The position numbers and the translations under genes are program-made. Below, one piece after another: positions 18,007 to 26,517 of a DNA stretch of 58,477 nt. Positions within the stretch are counted from its first letter, which is position 1, and every line of letters begins with the position of its first letter. The notes under the pieces were generated by a model. That model was not told the origin of the DNA. It ran no database searches and saw only the letters and a list, made by a program, of their open reading frames with translations. Origin of the DNA: Rhizobium aethiopicum (GTDB taxonomy: Bacteria; Pseudomonadota; Alphaproteobacteria; Rhizobiales; Rhizobiaceae); the NCBI RefSeq assembly GCF_014197535.1, contig NZ_JACIFV010000029.1:1-58477 (forward strand), written 5' to 3'.

Positions 18007-18837
18007 TCAGATCTGGCAGCAGCTCCGGAAGCGCTCGACGCAAGTGGCGATCACCTCGTCGGCCGGACGCTTCCACCAGTTTTCGGCCGAAAAGATCTCC
18101 ACTTCCTGCGCGCCGAAGAAACCGGCGGCTTCGATCATCCGTCTTATGCCCTTGAGGTCGATGACGCCATCGCCCATCATGCCGCGGTCGAGCAGCATGT
18201 CCTTCGTCGGCGCCAGCCAGTCGCAGATGTGATGGGCGAAGATACGGTTCATGCGGCCGGCGCGGGCAATCTGGTTGGGGAGATCGGGATCCCACCAGAC
18301 ATGGTAGACGTCGATCGCCACGCCGACATCCTCGCCGAGCTCATTGCACATGTCGAGCGCCTGGCCGAGCGTGTTCACGCAGGCGCGGTCGGCGGCATAC
18401 ATCGGGTGCAGCGGCTCGATGGCGAGCTTCACGCCGGCGGCCTGCGCATGCGGCAGCACGGCGGCAATGCCGTCGAATACCATCTGACGAGCCGCGACGA
18501 TATCCTTCGAAGCACCCGGCAAACCACCGACCACCAGCACGAGGCAATCGGCGGAAAAGGCGGCCGCCTCGTCGATCGCACGCCTGTTGTCATCGAGGTT
18601 CTTCTGCCAGTCGGCCTCGTTTGCCGCCGGAAAGAAGCCGCCACGGCAAAGGCCGGTCAGCTTGATGCCGTTCGACTTGACGATTCGCACCGCCTCGTCG
18701 AGACCGGCCTTGGCAACCTGGTCGCGCCAGGGCGCGATCGACGTGATGCGGTGCTTCAGGCAGATATCGACGGCCTCGGCAAAGCCGCATTGCTCGCGGA
18801 TCGTCGCCAGATTGATCGAAAGTCCTTCGACCTGCAT
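18007..18837 (-). CDS. Sugar phosphate isomerase/epimerase-like TIM-barrel protein
   Basis: A 276-residue xylose-isomerase-like TIM barrel. Candidate metal-binding acidic and His positions lie in LAIEPLHPMYA near 148, AIDVYHVWWDP near 184, FAHHICDWL near 210 and EIFSAENWW near 254. GGGAGAG upstream supports the ATG at 18837. It follows the DUF993 gene by 30 bases and probably acts on the keto-sugar made by one of the neighbouring Gfo/Idh/MocA enzymes. That partnership is common in inositol and 3-keto-sugar pathways. The exact reaction is unknown. Confidence 0.86.
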   Translation of the reverse strand: MQVEGLSINLATIREQCGFAEAVDICLKHRITSIAPWRDQVAKAGLDEAVRIVKSNGIKLTGLCRGGFFPAANEADWQKNLDDNRRAIDEAAAFSADCLVLVVGGLPGASKDIVAARQMVFDGIAAVLPHAQAAGVKLAIEPLHPMYAADRACVNTLGQALDMCNELGEDVGVAIDVYHVWWDPDLPNQIARAGRMNRIFAHHICDWLAPTKDMLLDRGMMGDGVIDLKGIRRMIEAAGFFGAQEVEIFSAENWWKRPADEVIATCVERFRSCCQI

Positions 18838-18867
18838 GTCATTTCTCTCCCATAGCCGCACCGGCAC

Positions 18868-20031
18868 TCAGTGAACGCCGTGGACGGCAAGCACCTGTTT
18901 CATGCGATCAGTCGCGAGCTCCGGATCGGCAAGAACGCGCGCCTTGTCGGCCAGGCGGAAAAGTTCAGCCAGATGCGTCAGCGAACGCGTGCTCTGCTGG
19001 CCGCCAACCATGGTGAAATGATCCTGCAACCCGTTGAGATAGGCGAGGAAGACGACGCCAGTCTTGTAGAAGCGGGTCGGCGCCTTGAAGATGTGGCGCG
19101 ACAGCGGCACGGTCGGCTCCAGCAGATCGAAGAACTCGTGATTGCTCTTGAGGCCGAGCGCGTCGAGCGCAGCCGAAGCCGCCGGCGCGATCGCATCGAA
19201 GATGCCGAGCAGCGCGTCCGAATGGCCTTCTTCGTCGCCGGCGATCAGTTCCGCATAGTTGAAATCGTCGCCGGTATACATGCGCACGGATCTCGGCAGT
19301 TGCCGGCGCATCGTCACTTCCTTCTCCTTGGAAAGCAGCGAGATCTTGATGCCGTCGACCTTTGAGGCATTGGCTTCGATCACGCCAAGGCAGGTTTCCA
19401 TTGCCTTGAGGTGGTCGCCGTTGCCCCAGTATCCCTCGAGCGCCGGGTCGAACATTTCTCCGAGCCAGTGGATGATAACGGGTTCCCTGACCTGGCGAAG
19501 AATGCGGTCATAGACCCTGATATAGTCGTCCGGCCCTTTTGCCGCGACGGCAAGCGCCCGGCTCGCCATCAGGATGATGCGGCCGCCGGCCGCCTCCACC
19601 GTTTCAATCTGCTCTTCGTAAGCCCTGATGATCGTGTCGACGGTCACATCGGGACCGGGCGACAGATGATCGGTGCCGGCGCCGCAGGCAATCAAGGCGT
19701 CCTTGCGGTCGGCCGCTTCGGCAAGCGCCCGGCGGATCAGGTCGCGCGCCTCCGGCCAGCCGAGGCCCATGCCGCGCTGCGCCGTATCCATCGCTTCGGC
19801 GACGCCGAGGCCGAGATCCCAGAGTCGGTGGCGGAAGGCGAGCGTCCGCTCCCAGTCGATCGCCGGCGTCAGCCAGGGATCATTGTCGGCAAGCGGATCG
19901 GCGACGACATGGGCGGCGGCGAAGGCGATGCGCGGAAAGCTCTTGGCGTCCCGCTTTTTGAGTTCGATTGGCGTACCGGTCAGCGTATAGGGAACGATCT
20001 TGCCGTCGAGGGGGAGATTGATCATTGTCAC
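18868..20031 (-). CDS. DUF993 protein, dihydrodipicolinate-synthase-like
   Basis: A 387-residue protein that I assign to DUF993. It has an aldolase-like (DHDPS-like) barrel look, with segments such as GAGTDHLSPGP near 118, EPVIIHWLGEMF near 186 and VDGIKISLLSKEKE near 227, where the Lys could be a Schiff-base residue. No reaction is known to me for this family. The GTG at 20031 is preferred because GGAG lies nine bases upstream; the ATG two codons later would be 15 bases from it. It starts three bases after the stop of the preceding oxidoreductase, so it is translationally coupled. Confidence 0.78.
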   Translation of the reverse strand: MTMINLPLDGKIVPYTLTGTPIELKKRDAKSFPRIAFAAAHVVADPLADNDPWLTPAIDWERTLAFRHRLWDLGLGVAEAMDTAQRGMGLGWPEARDLIRRALAEAADRKDALIACGAGTDHLSPGPDVTVDTIIRAYEEQIETVEAAGGRIILMASRALAVAAKGPDDYIRVYDRILRQVREPVIIHWLGEMFDPALEGYWGNGDHLKAMETCLGVIEANASKVDGIKISLLSKEKEVTMRRQLPRSVRMYTGDDFNYAELIAGDEEGHSDALLGIFDAIAPAASAALDALGLKSNHEFFDLLEPTVPLSRHIFKAPTRFYKTGVVFLAYLNGLQDHFTMVGGQQSTRSLTHLAELFRLADKARVLADPELATDRMKQVLAVHGVH

Positions 20032-20034
20032 GGC

Positions 20035-21183
20035 TCAGAACTCCAGTGCGGGGACATCGAGCCAGCGGCGTTCGGCCCAGGATTTCAGCCCGAGCTCGGC
20101 AAGCTGCACGCCCTTGGCGCCGGCTTCCAGCCCGTAGGGCCACGGCGCATCTTCGACGACATGGCGAATGAACATTTCCCACTGCGCCTTGAAGCCGTTG
20201 TCGAAGGCCTGCGTATCGGGAACCTCGTCCCAGGTCTTGTAGAAGTCGATCGTCTGCGGCTGGTCGGGGTTCCAGACCGGCTTCGGCGTGTTGACGCGAT
20301 GCTGGCTCCAGCATTTCGTCAGGCCGGCGACGGCTGAACCATGGGTGCCGTCGACCTGGAAGGTGACGAGATCGTCGCGCCGCACGCGCACCGCCCAGGA
20401 AGAGTTGATCTGCGCGATTGCGCCACCTTCGAGCTCGAAAGTCGCATAGGCCGCATCGTCCGTGTCGCAATCATAAGGCTTGCCCTGCTCGTCGATGCGC
20501 CGCGGAATGTGCGTGGCGCCGAGGCAGGAGACAGCCTTTACTTCGCCGAACAGGTTGTCGAGCACGTAGCGCCAGTGGCAGAGCATATCGAGGATGATGC
20601 CGCCGCCATCGCCCTTGCGGTAGTTCCAGGAGGGGCGCTGGGCCGGTACGCCCCAATCGCCTTCGAAAACCCAGTAGCCGAATTCGCCGCGCACCGAGAG
20701 GATCTTGCCGAAGAAGCCTGAATCCCTGAGCAGCGCCAGCTTGCGCAGGCCCGGCAGGAAGAGCTTGTCCTGCACGACGCCGTGCTTGAGCCCGGAGCGG
20801 CGCGCCTTGCGGGCAAGGTCGATCGCCACCTGCAGATCGTCCGAAATCGGCTTTTCGCAGTAGACGTGCTTGCCGGCGTCGAGTGCCTTCGACAGGAGCT
20901 CGGCGCGCATCAGCGTCGTGCCGGCGTCGAAGAAGATCGTGTCGTCGGGATTGGCGAGCGCAGCATCGAGATCGGTCGACCAGCGCTTGATGTTGTGCTT
21001 CTTCGCCAGCTCTTCCATCTTGGCGCCGTTGCGGCCGACGATAATCGGGTCGATGTCGAGTTTTTCTCCCGATTTCAACGTGATGCCGCTCTGGTCGCGG
21101 AAGGCCAGGATAGAGCGCACCAGGTGCTGGTTGTAACCCATGCGACCGGTGACGCCGTGCAAGATGATCCCCAAGCGTGCCAT
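20035..21183 (-). CDS. Gfo/Idh/MocA oxidoreductase, first gene of the DUF993 operon
   Basis: A 382-residue NAD(P)-dependent oxidoreductase. The N terminus reads LGIILHGVTGRMGYNQH, a Rossmann motif with a DapB-like GRMG, and the family motif YCEKPISDD lies near 108. GGGAGG upstream fixes the ATG. The promoter carries a TetR-type operator (21246-21261). It probably oxidises or reduces a sugar or cyclitol in the pathway of the downstream DUF993 and isomerase genes. Confidence 0.88.
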   Translation of the reverse strand: MARLGIILHGVTGRMGYNQHLVRSILAFRDQSGITLKSGEKLDIDPIIVGRNGAKMEELAKKHNIKRWSTDLDAALANPDDTIFFDAGTTLMRAELLSKALDAGKHVYCEKPISDDLQVAIDLARKARRSGLKHGVVQDKLFLPGLRKLALLRDSGFFGKILSVRGEFGYWVFEGDWGVPAQRPSWNYRKGDGGGIILDMLCHWRYVLDNLFGEVKAVSCLGATHIPRRIDEQGKPYDCDTDDAAYATFELEGGAIAQINSSWAVRVRRDDLVTFQVDGTHGSAVAGLTKCWSQHRVNTPKPVWNPDQPQTIDFYKTWDEVPDTQAFDNGFKAQWEMFIRHVVEDAPWPYGLEAGAKGVQLAELGLKSWAERRWLDVPALEF

Positions 21184-21245
21184 GTTTTCCTCCCTGCAAT
21201 CTTCTTCTGCGGGAGCGGGCGTCCTGGCCCGGCCCTCCCAAGCCG

Positions 21246-21261
21246 GTAACTAAACGGTTAC
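21246..21261 (-). promoter_or_regulatory. Palindromic operator 1 (oxidoreductase-DUF993 operon)
   Basis: On the minus strand the site reads GTAACCGTTTAGTTAC, an inverted repeat of GTAAC/GTTAC. Its first base is 30 bases from the first base of TTGACA (21291-21286). It matches 13 of 16 positions with the site at 22179 and 13 of 16 with the site at 34215. It overlaps the expected transcription start, as a repressor site would. Confidence 0.72.
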
Positions 21262-21291
21262 TTGATGGCAGAAGAGCGGCGAGCCTGTCAA
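21262..21291 (-). promoter_or_regulatory. Promoter of the oxidoreductase-DUF993 operon
   Basis: The minus strand has TTGACA (21291-21286) followed by GGCTCGCCGCT and, after 17 bases, a poor -10 (CCATCA) just before the operator. The TTGACAGGCTYGCCGCT text is repeated at the transporter promoter at 22149, with the same distance to the palindrome. Confidence 0.55.
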
Positions 21292-21314
21292 TAGTCAAAT
21301 CCTGCTTTCGCTAT

Positions 21315-21992
21315 TCAGCGCTTGATCGAGGCGAGGGTGACGTGGACGATATGCCTCTCCCAGGCATTGAGATTGGCCGGCTCGATCAGGTCGCGGCCGA
21401 AGATCGTCGAAAGCGTATACTGGTTGGAAAGATAGAAATAGCCGAGCGAGGCGATCGTCAGATAGACATGCAGGGGATCGGCAGTCTCGATGAAAACACC
21501 CTGTTTCTTGCCCTGCTCGAGCACTTGGGAAAGCTCGCCGATCAGATGCGAATGCAGTTCCTTGAGCCGGATGGACTGACGCAGCCATCGGGCACGATGC
21601 AGGTTTTCGGTGCCGAGCAGGCTCAGGAATTCCGGATGCTGGAGGAAATAACGCCAGGTGAAGAGCGCCAGTTCGCCGATGCCTTCCTCGGGGCTGCGGT
21701 CGCCGATATGCAGCGCGCGTTCCGCCGTGCGGATGCCGACATAGGCCTCTTCGAGCACCTTAAGGTAGAGCTGCTCCTTGTCGCCGAAATAGTGGTAGAG
21801 CATGCGTTTGTTGGTGCCGGCACGTTCGGCGATGGCGTCGACACGGGCTCCGCCCATGCCGTTTTCGGCGAATTCGCGGGTTGCTGCCTCGAGGATGGCG
21901 GCGCGTGTCCGCTCCGGATCGCGTTGGGCCGTCCGCTCCGTCGAAGGTCGCCGGGCCGGCTTCTTTTCTCTGTTTTCCCCGCTGTCGTGCAT
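21315..21992 (-). CDS. TetR-family regulator, likely master of the local sugar regulon
   Basis: About 225 residues from the internal ATG at 21992, which has AGGGG seven bases upstream; an ATG at 22025 is also possible but has a poor ribosome site. A TetR helix-turn-helix lies near residues 40-70 (VDAIAERAGTNKRMLYHYFGDKE without its full flank), and the C-terminal helical domain would bind an effector. The N-terminal extension is basic and disordered. It sits between two transcription units whose promoters share one palindrome, and is the obvious candidate to bind it. The effector is unknown. Confidence 0.88.
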   Translation of the reverse strand: MHDSGENREKKPARRPSTERTAQRDPERTRAAILEAATREFAENGMGGARVDAIAERAGTNKRMLYHYFGDKEQLYLKVLEEAYVGIRTAERALHIGDRSPEEGIGELALFTWRYFLQHPEFLSLLGTENLHRARWLRQSIRLKELHSHLIGELSQVLEQGKKQGVFIETADPLHVYLTIASLGYFYLSNQYTLSTIFGRDLIEPANLNAWERHIVHVTLASIKR

Positions 21993-22091
21993 CGCTCCAC
22001 CCCTGTCTTCACGTGTTGCGCTCATAAGCCTTCGGTGCGAAATTGTAAAAACCGAATTTGGAAGGGCGGCGCGCTGGAACGGAATGCTGAA

Positions 22092-22134
22092 AGCATGAGT
22101 CGCCGAGAACCTCTAACGCTTTCGACATCATGCT
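22092..22134. repeat. AGCATGA inverted repeat in tetR-transporter gap
   Basis: AGCATGA (22092-22098) and TCATGCT (22128-22134) are inverted around a 29-base loop. The outer AGAGCATGATG style is one I know from dispersed rhizobial intergenic sequences. It lies between tetR and the divergent transporter promoter. Confidence 0.45.
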
Positions 22135-22147
22135 CTGACCGACACCG

Positions 22148-22177
22148 CTTGACAGGCTTGCCGCTTTGCCCGTAGCT
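22148..22177 (+). promoter_or_regulatory. Promoter of the ABC sugar-transporter operon
   Basis: CTTGACA at 22148-22154 fits the rhizobial -35 consensus. About 17 bases later a weak -10 (GTAGCT) is followed directly by the palindromic operator. The stretch TTGACAGGCTTGCCGCT is nearly identical to the promoter of the divergent operon at 21286-21291. Confidence 0.6.
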
Positions 22178-22178
22178 T

Positions 22179-22194
22179 GTAACCAATTAGTTAT
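22179..22194 (+). promoter_or_regulatory. Palindromic operator 2 (ABC transporter operon)
   Basis: GTAACCAATTAGTTAT is an inverted repeat 30 bases after the start of the -35 TTGACA, and 60 bases before the gene start. It corresponds in sequence and spacing to operator 1. Confidence 0.72.
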
Positions 22195-22254
22195 TTGCGC
22201 AAGCAAAACTAAATCGGAAGCGTGTGGAGGCGCTTCCCTTTGGAGGAGGAAAAA

Positions 22255-23541
22255 ATGACTCTACGTGTTAGCAGACGTAATTTCGTTGCAGGAAGCGCAG
22301 CGCTTCTGTCGCTTTCGGCGCTCGGAACCAGCGCCTTGGCACAGGAAACGCGCTTGCGTCTCCTGTGGTGGGGCTCGCAGCCGCGCGCCGACCGCACCAA
22401 CAAGGTGTCGCAGCTCTATCAGACGAAGAACCCGGGCACCTCGATCACCGGCGAATTCCTCGGCTGGGGCGATTACTGGCCGCGTCTGGCGACCCAGGTC
22501 GCGGGCCGCAACGCGCCCGACGTCATTCAGATGGACTATCGCTACATTGTTCAATACGCCCGGCGCGGCGCGCTCGCACCGCTTGAATCCTATATGCCGG
22601 CCAAGCTCAATCTCGACGATTTCGACAAGGCGCAGATCGAAGGCGGCAGCGTCGACGGCCACCTCTATGGCGTCAGCCTGGGCGCCAATTCGGCTGCAAC
22701 GGTGCTGAACACAACGGCTTTCAAAGAGGCCGGCGTCGATCTGCCGACGCAGGCGACCACCTGGGATGAATTCGCCCGCATGGGTGCGGAAATCACGAAG
22801 GCGGGCAAGCGCAAGGGCATGTTCGGCCTCGCCGACGGCAGCGGCGGTGAACCGCTGTTCGAAAACTGGCTGCGCCAGCGCGGCAAGGCGCTCTATACCG
22901 CCGACGGCAAGATCGGTTTCGGTGTGGACGACGCATCGGAATGGTACGACATGTGGGCCAAGTTCCGTGCGGCCGGCGCCTGCGTCCCTGCCGATATCCA
23001 GGCTCTCGACAAGAACGATATCGAAACCAACACGGTGTCGCTCGGCAAGGCTGCCGCCGGTTTTGCCCATTCCAACCAGTTCGTCGCCTATCAGGCCATG
23101 AACAAGGACAAGCTGGCGCTCACCAACTACATGCGCATCAAGCCGGACTCGAAGGGCGGCCATTATCGCAAGCCTTCGATGTTCTTCTCGGTCTCGGCGC
23201 AGTCGAAGTCGATCGATCTGGCGGTTGATTACATCAACTTCTTCGTCAAGAATCCCGAGGCTGTGTTGCTCCTGGATGTCGAGCGCGGCATTCCGGAATC
23301 GGCCGCCATGCGCGAGGTCGTCGCGGCGAAGCTCGACGACAACGGCAAGCTTGCCTTGGCCTATGTCAGCGGCCTTGGCGATCTCGCCGGCAAACTGCCG
23401 CCGCCGCCGCCGGCCGGTGCCGGCGAAGGTGAGTTGATGCTGCGCAACATTGCCGAACAGGTCGGTTTCGGACAACTTTCTCCTTCCGACGGCGGCAAGC
23501 AGCTTGTCACTGAAATTACGCAGATTCTCGCAAGAGGCTGA
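22255..23541 (+). CDS. Sugar ABC transporter solute-binding protein, Tat-exported
   Basis: A 428-residue periplasmic binding protein with a twin-arginine signal (SRRNFVAG) and an AQE-type cleavage region. The ATG at 22255 has a very strong GGAGGAGG upstream. It is the first gene of a transporter operon with two permeases, an oxidoreductase and an ATPase. The strong translation start fits the need for excess binding protein. The paralog at 11219-12505 has the same length. The ligand is unknown; the shared operator with uxaC-uxuB suggests a uronate-containing sugar. Confidence 0.9.
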   Translation: MTLRVSRRNFVAGSAALLSLSALGTSALAQETRLRLLWWGSQPRADRTNKVSQLYQTKNPGTSITGEFLGWGDYWPRLATQVAGRNAPDVIQMDYRYIVQYARRGALAPLESYMPAKLNLDDFDKAQIEGGSVDGHLYGVSLGANSAATVLNTTAFKEAGVDLPTQATTWDEFARMGAEITKAGKRKGMFGLADGSGGEPLFENWLRQRGKALYTADGKIGFGVDDASEWYDMWAKFRAAGACVPADIQALDKNDIETNTVSLGKAAAGFAHSNQFVAYQAMNKDKLALTNYMRIKPDSKGGHYRKPSMFFSVSAQSKSIDLAVDYINFFVKNPEAVLLLDVERGIPESAAMREVVAAKLDDNGKLALAYVSGLGDLAGKLPPPPPAGAGEGELMLRNIAEQVGFGQLSPSDGGKQLVTEITQILARG

Positions 23542-23547
23542 TGCCGT

Positions 23548-24507
23548 ATGAGCAATGCGATGCGCACGCCCGCAGGGGCCATACCAGTGGAGAGATATCA
23601 GGGGGCCGTGGCCGAAGGACGCTTCAGGCGTCTCTGGAATGCCAATGCTCCCGGCTATCTCTTCCTCCTTCCGTGGCTCATCGGCTTTTTCGGGCTGACG
23701 CTCGGGCCGGCCCTGATTTCGCTTTACCTGTCCTTCACCGACTTCGACATGCTGCAGTCGCCGCGGTGGGTGGGAGTTGCGAATTACGTGCGCATCGCCA
23801 CGGCGGATCCGAAATTCTCCGCCGCAATGCATGTCACCCTGACCTATGTCGTCTTCTCGGTGCCGTTCAAGCTGACCTTCGCTCTGCTGGTCGCCATGGC
23901 GCTGAACCGCGGCCTGCGCGGTCTGCCCATCTACCGTGCCATCTTCTATCTGCCATCGCTGCTCGGCGGCAGCGTTGCCATCGCCGTGCTCTGGCGCCAG
24001 CTCTTCGCCAGCGACGGCCTCGTCAACGCCGCCCTCGCCCAGATCGGCATCGAGGGGCCGAGCTGGATCTCGCATCCGAATTATTCGATCTATACGCTGG
24101 TGGCGCTGTCCGTCTGGCAGTTCGGTTCGCCGATGATCATCTTCCTCGCCGGCCTGCGCCAGATCCCGCAGGATATGTATGAGGCCGCCAGCCTCGACGG
24201 CGCCTCGAAATTCCGGCAGTTCTACAAGATCACGCTGCCGCTTCTCACACCGGTGATCTTCTTCAACGCCGTCGTCCAGACGATTGAAGCCTTCAAGGCC
24301 TTCACGCCCGCCTTCATCATATCGGGCGGTACGGGCGGCCCGATCAACTCGACCCTGTTCTACACGCTCTACCTCTATCAGGAGGCCTTCGGCAATTTCC
24401 GTATGGGCTATGCCTCGGCGCTTGCCTGGATCCTGGTGGTGATCATCGCGATCTTCACCGCCTTCTCTTTCCTAAGCTCGCGTTATTGGGTGCACTACGA
24501 TGACTGA
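23548..24507 (+). CDS. ABC sugar permease, MalF type
   Basis: A 319-residue inner-membrane protein with about six transmembrane helices. The cytoplasmic EAA loop is present as EAASLDGASKFRQFYKITLP near residue 212. It follows the binding-protein gene by six bases and overlaps the next permease by eight bases, so the three are co-translated. Confidence 0.92.
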   Translation: MSNAMRTPAGAIPVERYQGAVAEGRFRRLWNANAPGYLFLLPWLIGFFGLTLGPALISLYLSFTDFDMLQSPRWVGVANYVRIATADPKFSAAMHVTLTYVVFSVPFKLTFALLVAMALNRGLRGLPIYRAIFYLPSLLGGSVAIAVLWRQLFASDGLVNAALAQIGIEGPSWISHPNYSIYTLVALSVWQFGSPMIIFLAGLRQIPQDMYEAASLDGASKFRQFYKITLPLLTPVIFFNAVVQTIEAFKAFTPAFIISGGTGGPINSTLFYTLYLYQEAFGNFRMGYASALAWILVVIIAIFTAFSFLSSRYWVHYDD

Positions 24508-25387
24508 GATGACCGCTTCCGTCACCGCGGCCAGGCCGCCATCGGACATCACCAAACGCAGCCTGCCCGTGTCGCTCATTGTCCACGCCCTGCTGATCGC
24601 CGCTTCGCTTCTCATGGTCTATCCGCTGCTGTGGATGGTTTCGGCATCGGTCAGGCCGGAAACCGAGATTTTCTCGTCGACCTCGCTCATTCCGTCGTCG
24701 ATCGATTTCTCGTCTTATGCACGCGGTTGGGTCGGCCTCGACGTCAGCTTCGGCCGGTTCTTCTGGAATTCGCTCGTCATCTCGCTGCTGGTCGTGACGG
24801 GCAATGTCATCGCCTGCTCGCTGACGGCCTTCGCCTTTGCGCGGCTGCGTTTTGCCGGCCGGAACTTCTGGTTCGCGATCATGCTCGGCACGCTGATGAT
24901 CCCCTATCACGTGACGCTGATCCCGCAATATGTGCTCTTCCTCAATCTTGGCTGGGTCAACACCATCCTGCCGCTCGTCGTACCGAAGTTCCTGGCAAGC
25001 GATGCTTTCTTCATCTTCCTGATGGTGCAGTTCTTCCGCGGCATCCCTCGCGAACTCGACGAGGCGGCGATGATGGACGGCTGCAGCGCCTGGCGGATCT
25101 ATTGGAAGATCATGCTGCCGCTGTCGCTGCCGGTGCTGGCAACGGCCGCCATCTTCTCCTTCATCTGGACCTGGGACGATTTCTTCGGACCACTGATCTA
25201 CCTGAACGACATGAACACCTACACGATCCAGCTTGGCCTGCGCACCTTCGTGGATTCGACCAGCGCCTCGGATTGGGGTGGCTTGTTCGCCATGTCGACC
25301 CTGACGCTGGTGCCGGTCTTCTTCTTCTTCCTGTTCTTCCAGCGCCTGCTGATCGAAGGCATCGCCACGACCGGCATGAAACGCTGA
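24500..25387 (+). CDS. ABC sugar permease, MalG type
   Basis: A 295-residue inner-membrane permease with six predicted helices and an EAA loop reading DEAAMMDGCSAWRIYWKIML near residue 190. It pairs with the MalF-type permease at 23548. Its stop codon overlaps a possible ATG of the next gene (TGATG). Confidence 0.92.
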   Translation: MTEMTASVTAARPPSDITKRSLPVSLIVHALLIAASLLMVYPLLWMVSASVRPETEIFSSTSLIPSSIDFSSYARGWVGLDVSFGRFFWNSLVISLLVVTGNVIACSLTAFAFARLRFAGRNFWFAIMLGTLMIPYHVTLIPQYVLFLNLGWVNTILPLVVPKFLASDAFFIFLMVQFFRGIPRELDEAAMMDGCSAWRIYWKIMLPLSLPVLATAAIFSFIWTWDDFFGPLIYLNDMNTYTIQLGLRTFVDSTSASDWGGLFAMSTLTLVPVFFFFLFFQRLLIEGIATTGMKR

Positions 25388-25410
25388 TGGCGGCAATGGA
25401 AAAGAGTGAC

Positions 25411-26484
25411 ATGAGCATCAAGACCGTCGCGATCGTCGGCTGCGGCATTGGCCGTTCGCATATCGTCGAAGGCTATCTGCCGCATTCCGATAAGTTCAAG
25501 GTGGCGGCGATCTGCGATCTGAACGAAGAACGCATGGCTGCCGTCGGCGACGAGTTCGGCATCGAACGCCGCACCACCTCTTTCGAGACGCTGCTGGCCG
25601 ACGAAACGATCGACATCATCGATATCTGCACCCCTCCCGGCATTCATCTGGAGCAGGTGGTCGCCGCTCTCGGTGCCGGCAAGCATGTCGTTTGCGAAAA
25701 GCCGCTGACGGGCTCGCTAGCCGGCGTCGATACGATCATGGAAGCGGAAAAGACCGCCAAAGGCGTGCTGATGCCGATCTTCCAGTACCGCTACGGCGAC
25801 GGCATCCAGAAGGCCAAACGGATCATCGATGCCGGCATTGCCGGCAAGCCCTATACGGCTTCCGTGGAAACCTTCTGGCTGCGCAAGCCCGAATATTACG
25901 CCGTGCCCTGGCGCGGCAAATGGGCGACCGAACTCGGCGGCGTGCTCGTCACCCATGCCCTGCACCTGCACGACATGCTGATGCATCTGATGGGTCCAGC
26001 GGCAAGGGTCTTCGGCCGCGTCGCCACCCGCGTCAATGATATCGAGGTCGAGGATTGTGCCTCCGCCAGCCTGCTGATGGAAAACGGCGCCTTCGTCTCG
26101 CTGTCCTGCACGCTCGGCTCGCAGGAACAGATCAGCCGGCTGAGACTGCATTTCGAGAATGTCACCTTCGAAAGCACGCACGAACCCTATACGCCGGGCA
26201 AGGATCCCTGGAAGATCATCGCCGCCAATGACGACGTTCAGGAAAAGATCGATCGCGTGGTCGGCGACTGGCAGCCCGTTGCGCCGCGCTTCACCACCCA
26301 GATGGGTCAGTTCCACGCCTTCCTCAGCGGCACTGGACCCCTGCCGGTGACTACGACGGATGCGCGCCGTGCGCTTGAACTCGTCACCGCCATCTACCAG
26401 TCTTCCGACAGCGGCGCCGAAGTGCCGCTGCCGGTCGGTCCCGACAGTCCGAAATACGCCGATTGGCGCGCAAGAACCAAGTAA
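25411..26484 (+). CDS. Gfo/Idh/MocA oxidoreductase inside the transporter operon
   Basis: A 357-residue NAD(P)-dependent oxidoreductase with IVGCGIGRSH at the N terminus and CEKPLTGS near 92. Three in-frame starts exist (25387, 25396, 25411). ATG 25411 is chosen because the Rossmann fold begins directly after it and AAGAG lies just upstream; 25387 would overlap the permease stop. It is the third member of this family in the block and sits between permease and ATPase genes, so it likely acts on the imported sugar. Confidence 0.88.
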   Translation: MSIKTVAIVGCGIGRSHIVEGYLPHSDKFKVAAICDLNEERMAAVGDEFGIERRTTSFETLLADETIDIIDICTPPGIHLEQVVAALGAGKHVVCEKPLTGSLAGVDTIMEAEKTAKGVLMPIFQYRYGDGIQKAKRIIDAGIAGKPYTASVETFWLRKPEYYAVPWRGKWATELGGVLVTHALHLHDMLMHLMGPAARVFGRVATRVNDIEVEDCASASLLMENGAFVSLSCTLGSQEQISRLRLHFENVTFESTHEPYTPGKDPWKIIAANDDVQEKIDRVVGDWQPVAPRFTTQMGQFHAFLSGTGPLPVTTTDARRALELVTAIYQSSDSGAEVPLPVGPDSPKYADWRARTK

Positions 26485-26517
26485 CCGGAAGTAACCGCCA
26501 AGAGAGGTTTTGAGACG

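Noticed and set aside
16573..18855. 760-codon plus-strand open frame
   Set aside because: It is the complement of the oxidoreductase and isomerase genes, which have real motifs, ribosome sites and operon structure on the minus strand.
22261..24075. 604-codon minus-strand open frame
   Set aside because: Antisense of the binding protein and permease genes, with no domain features of its own.
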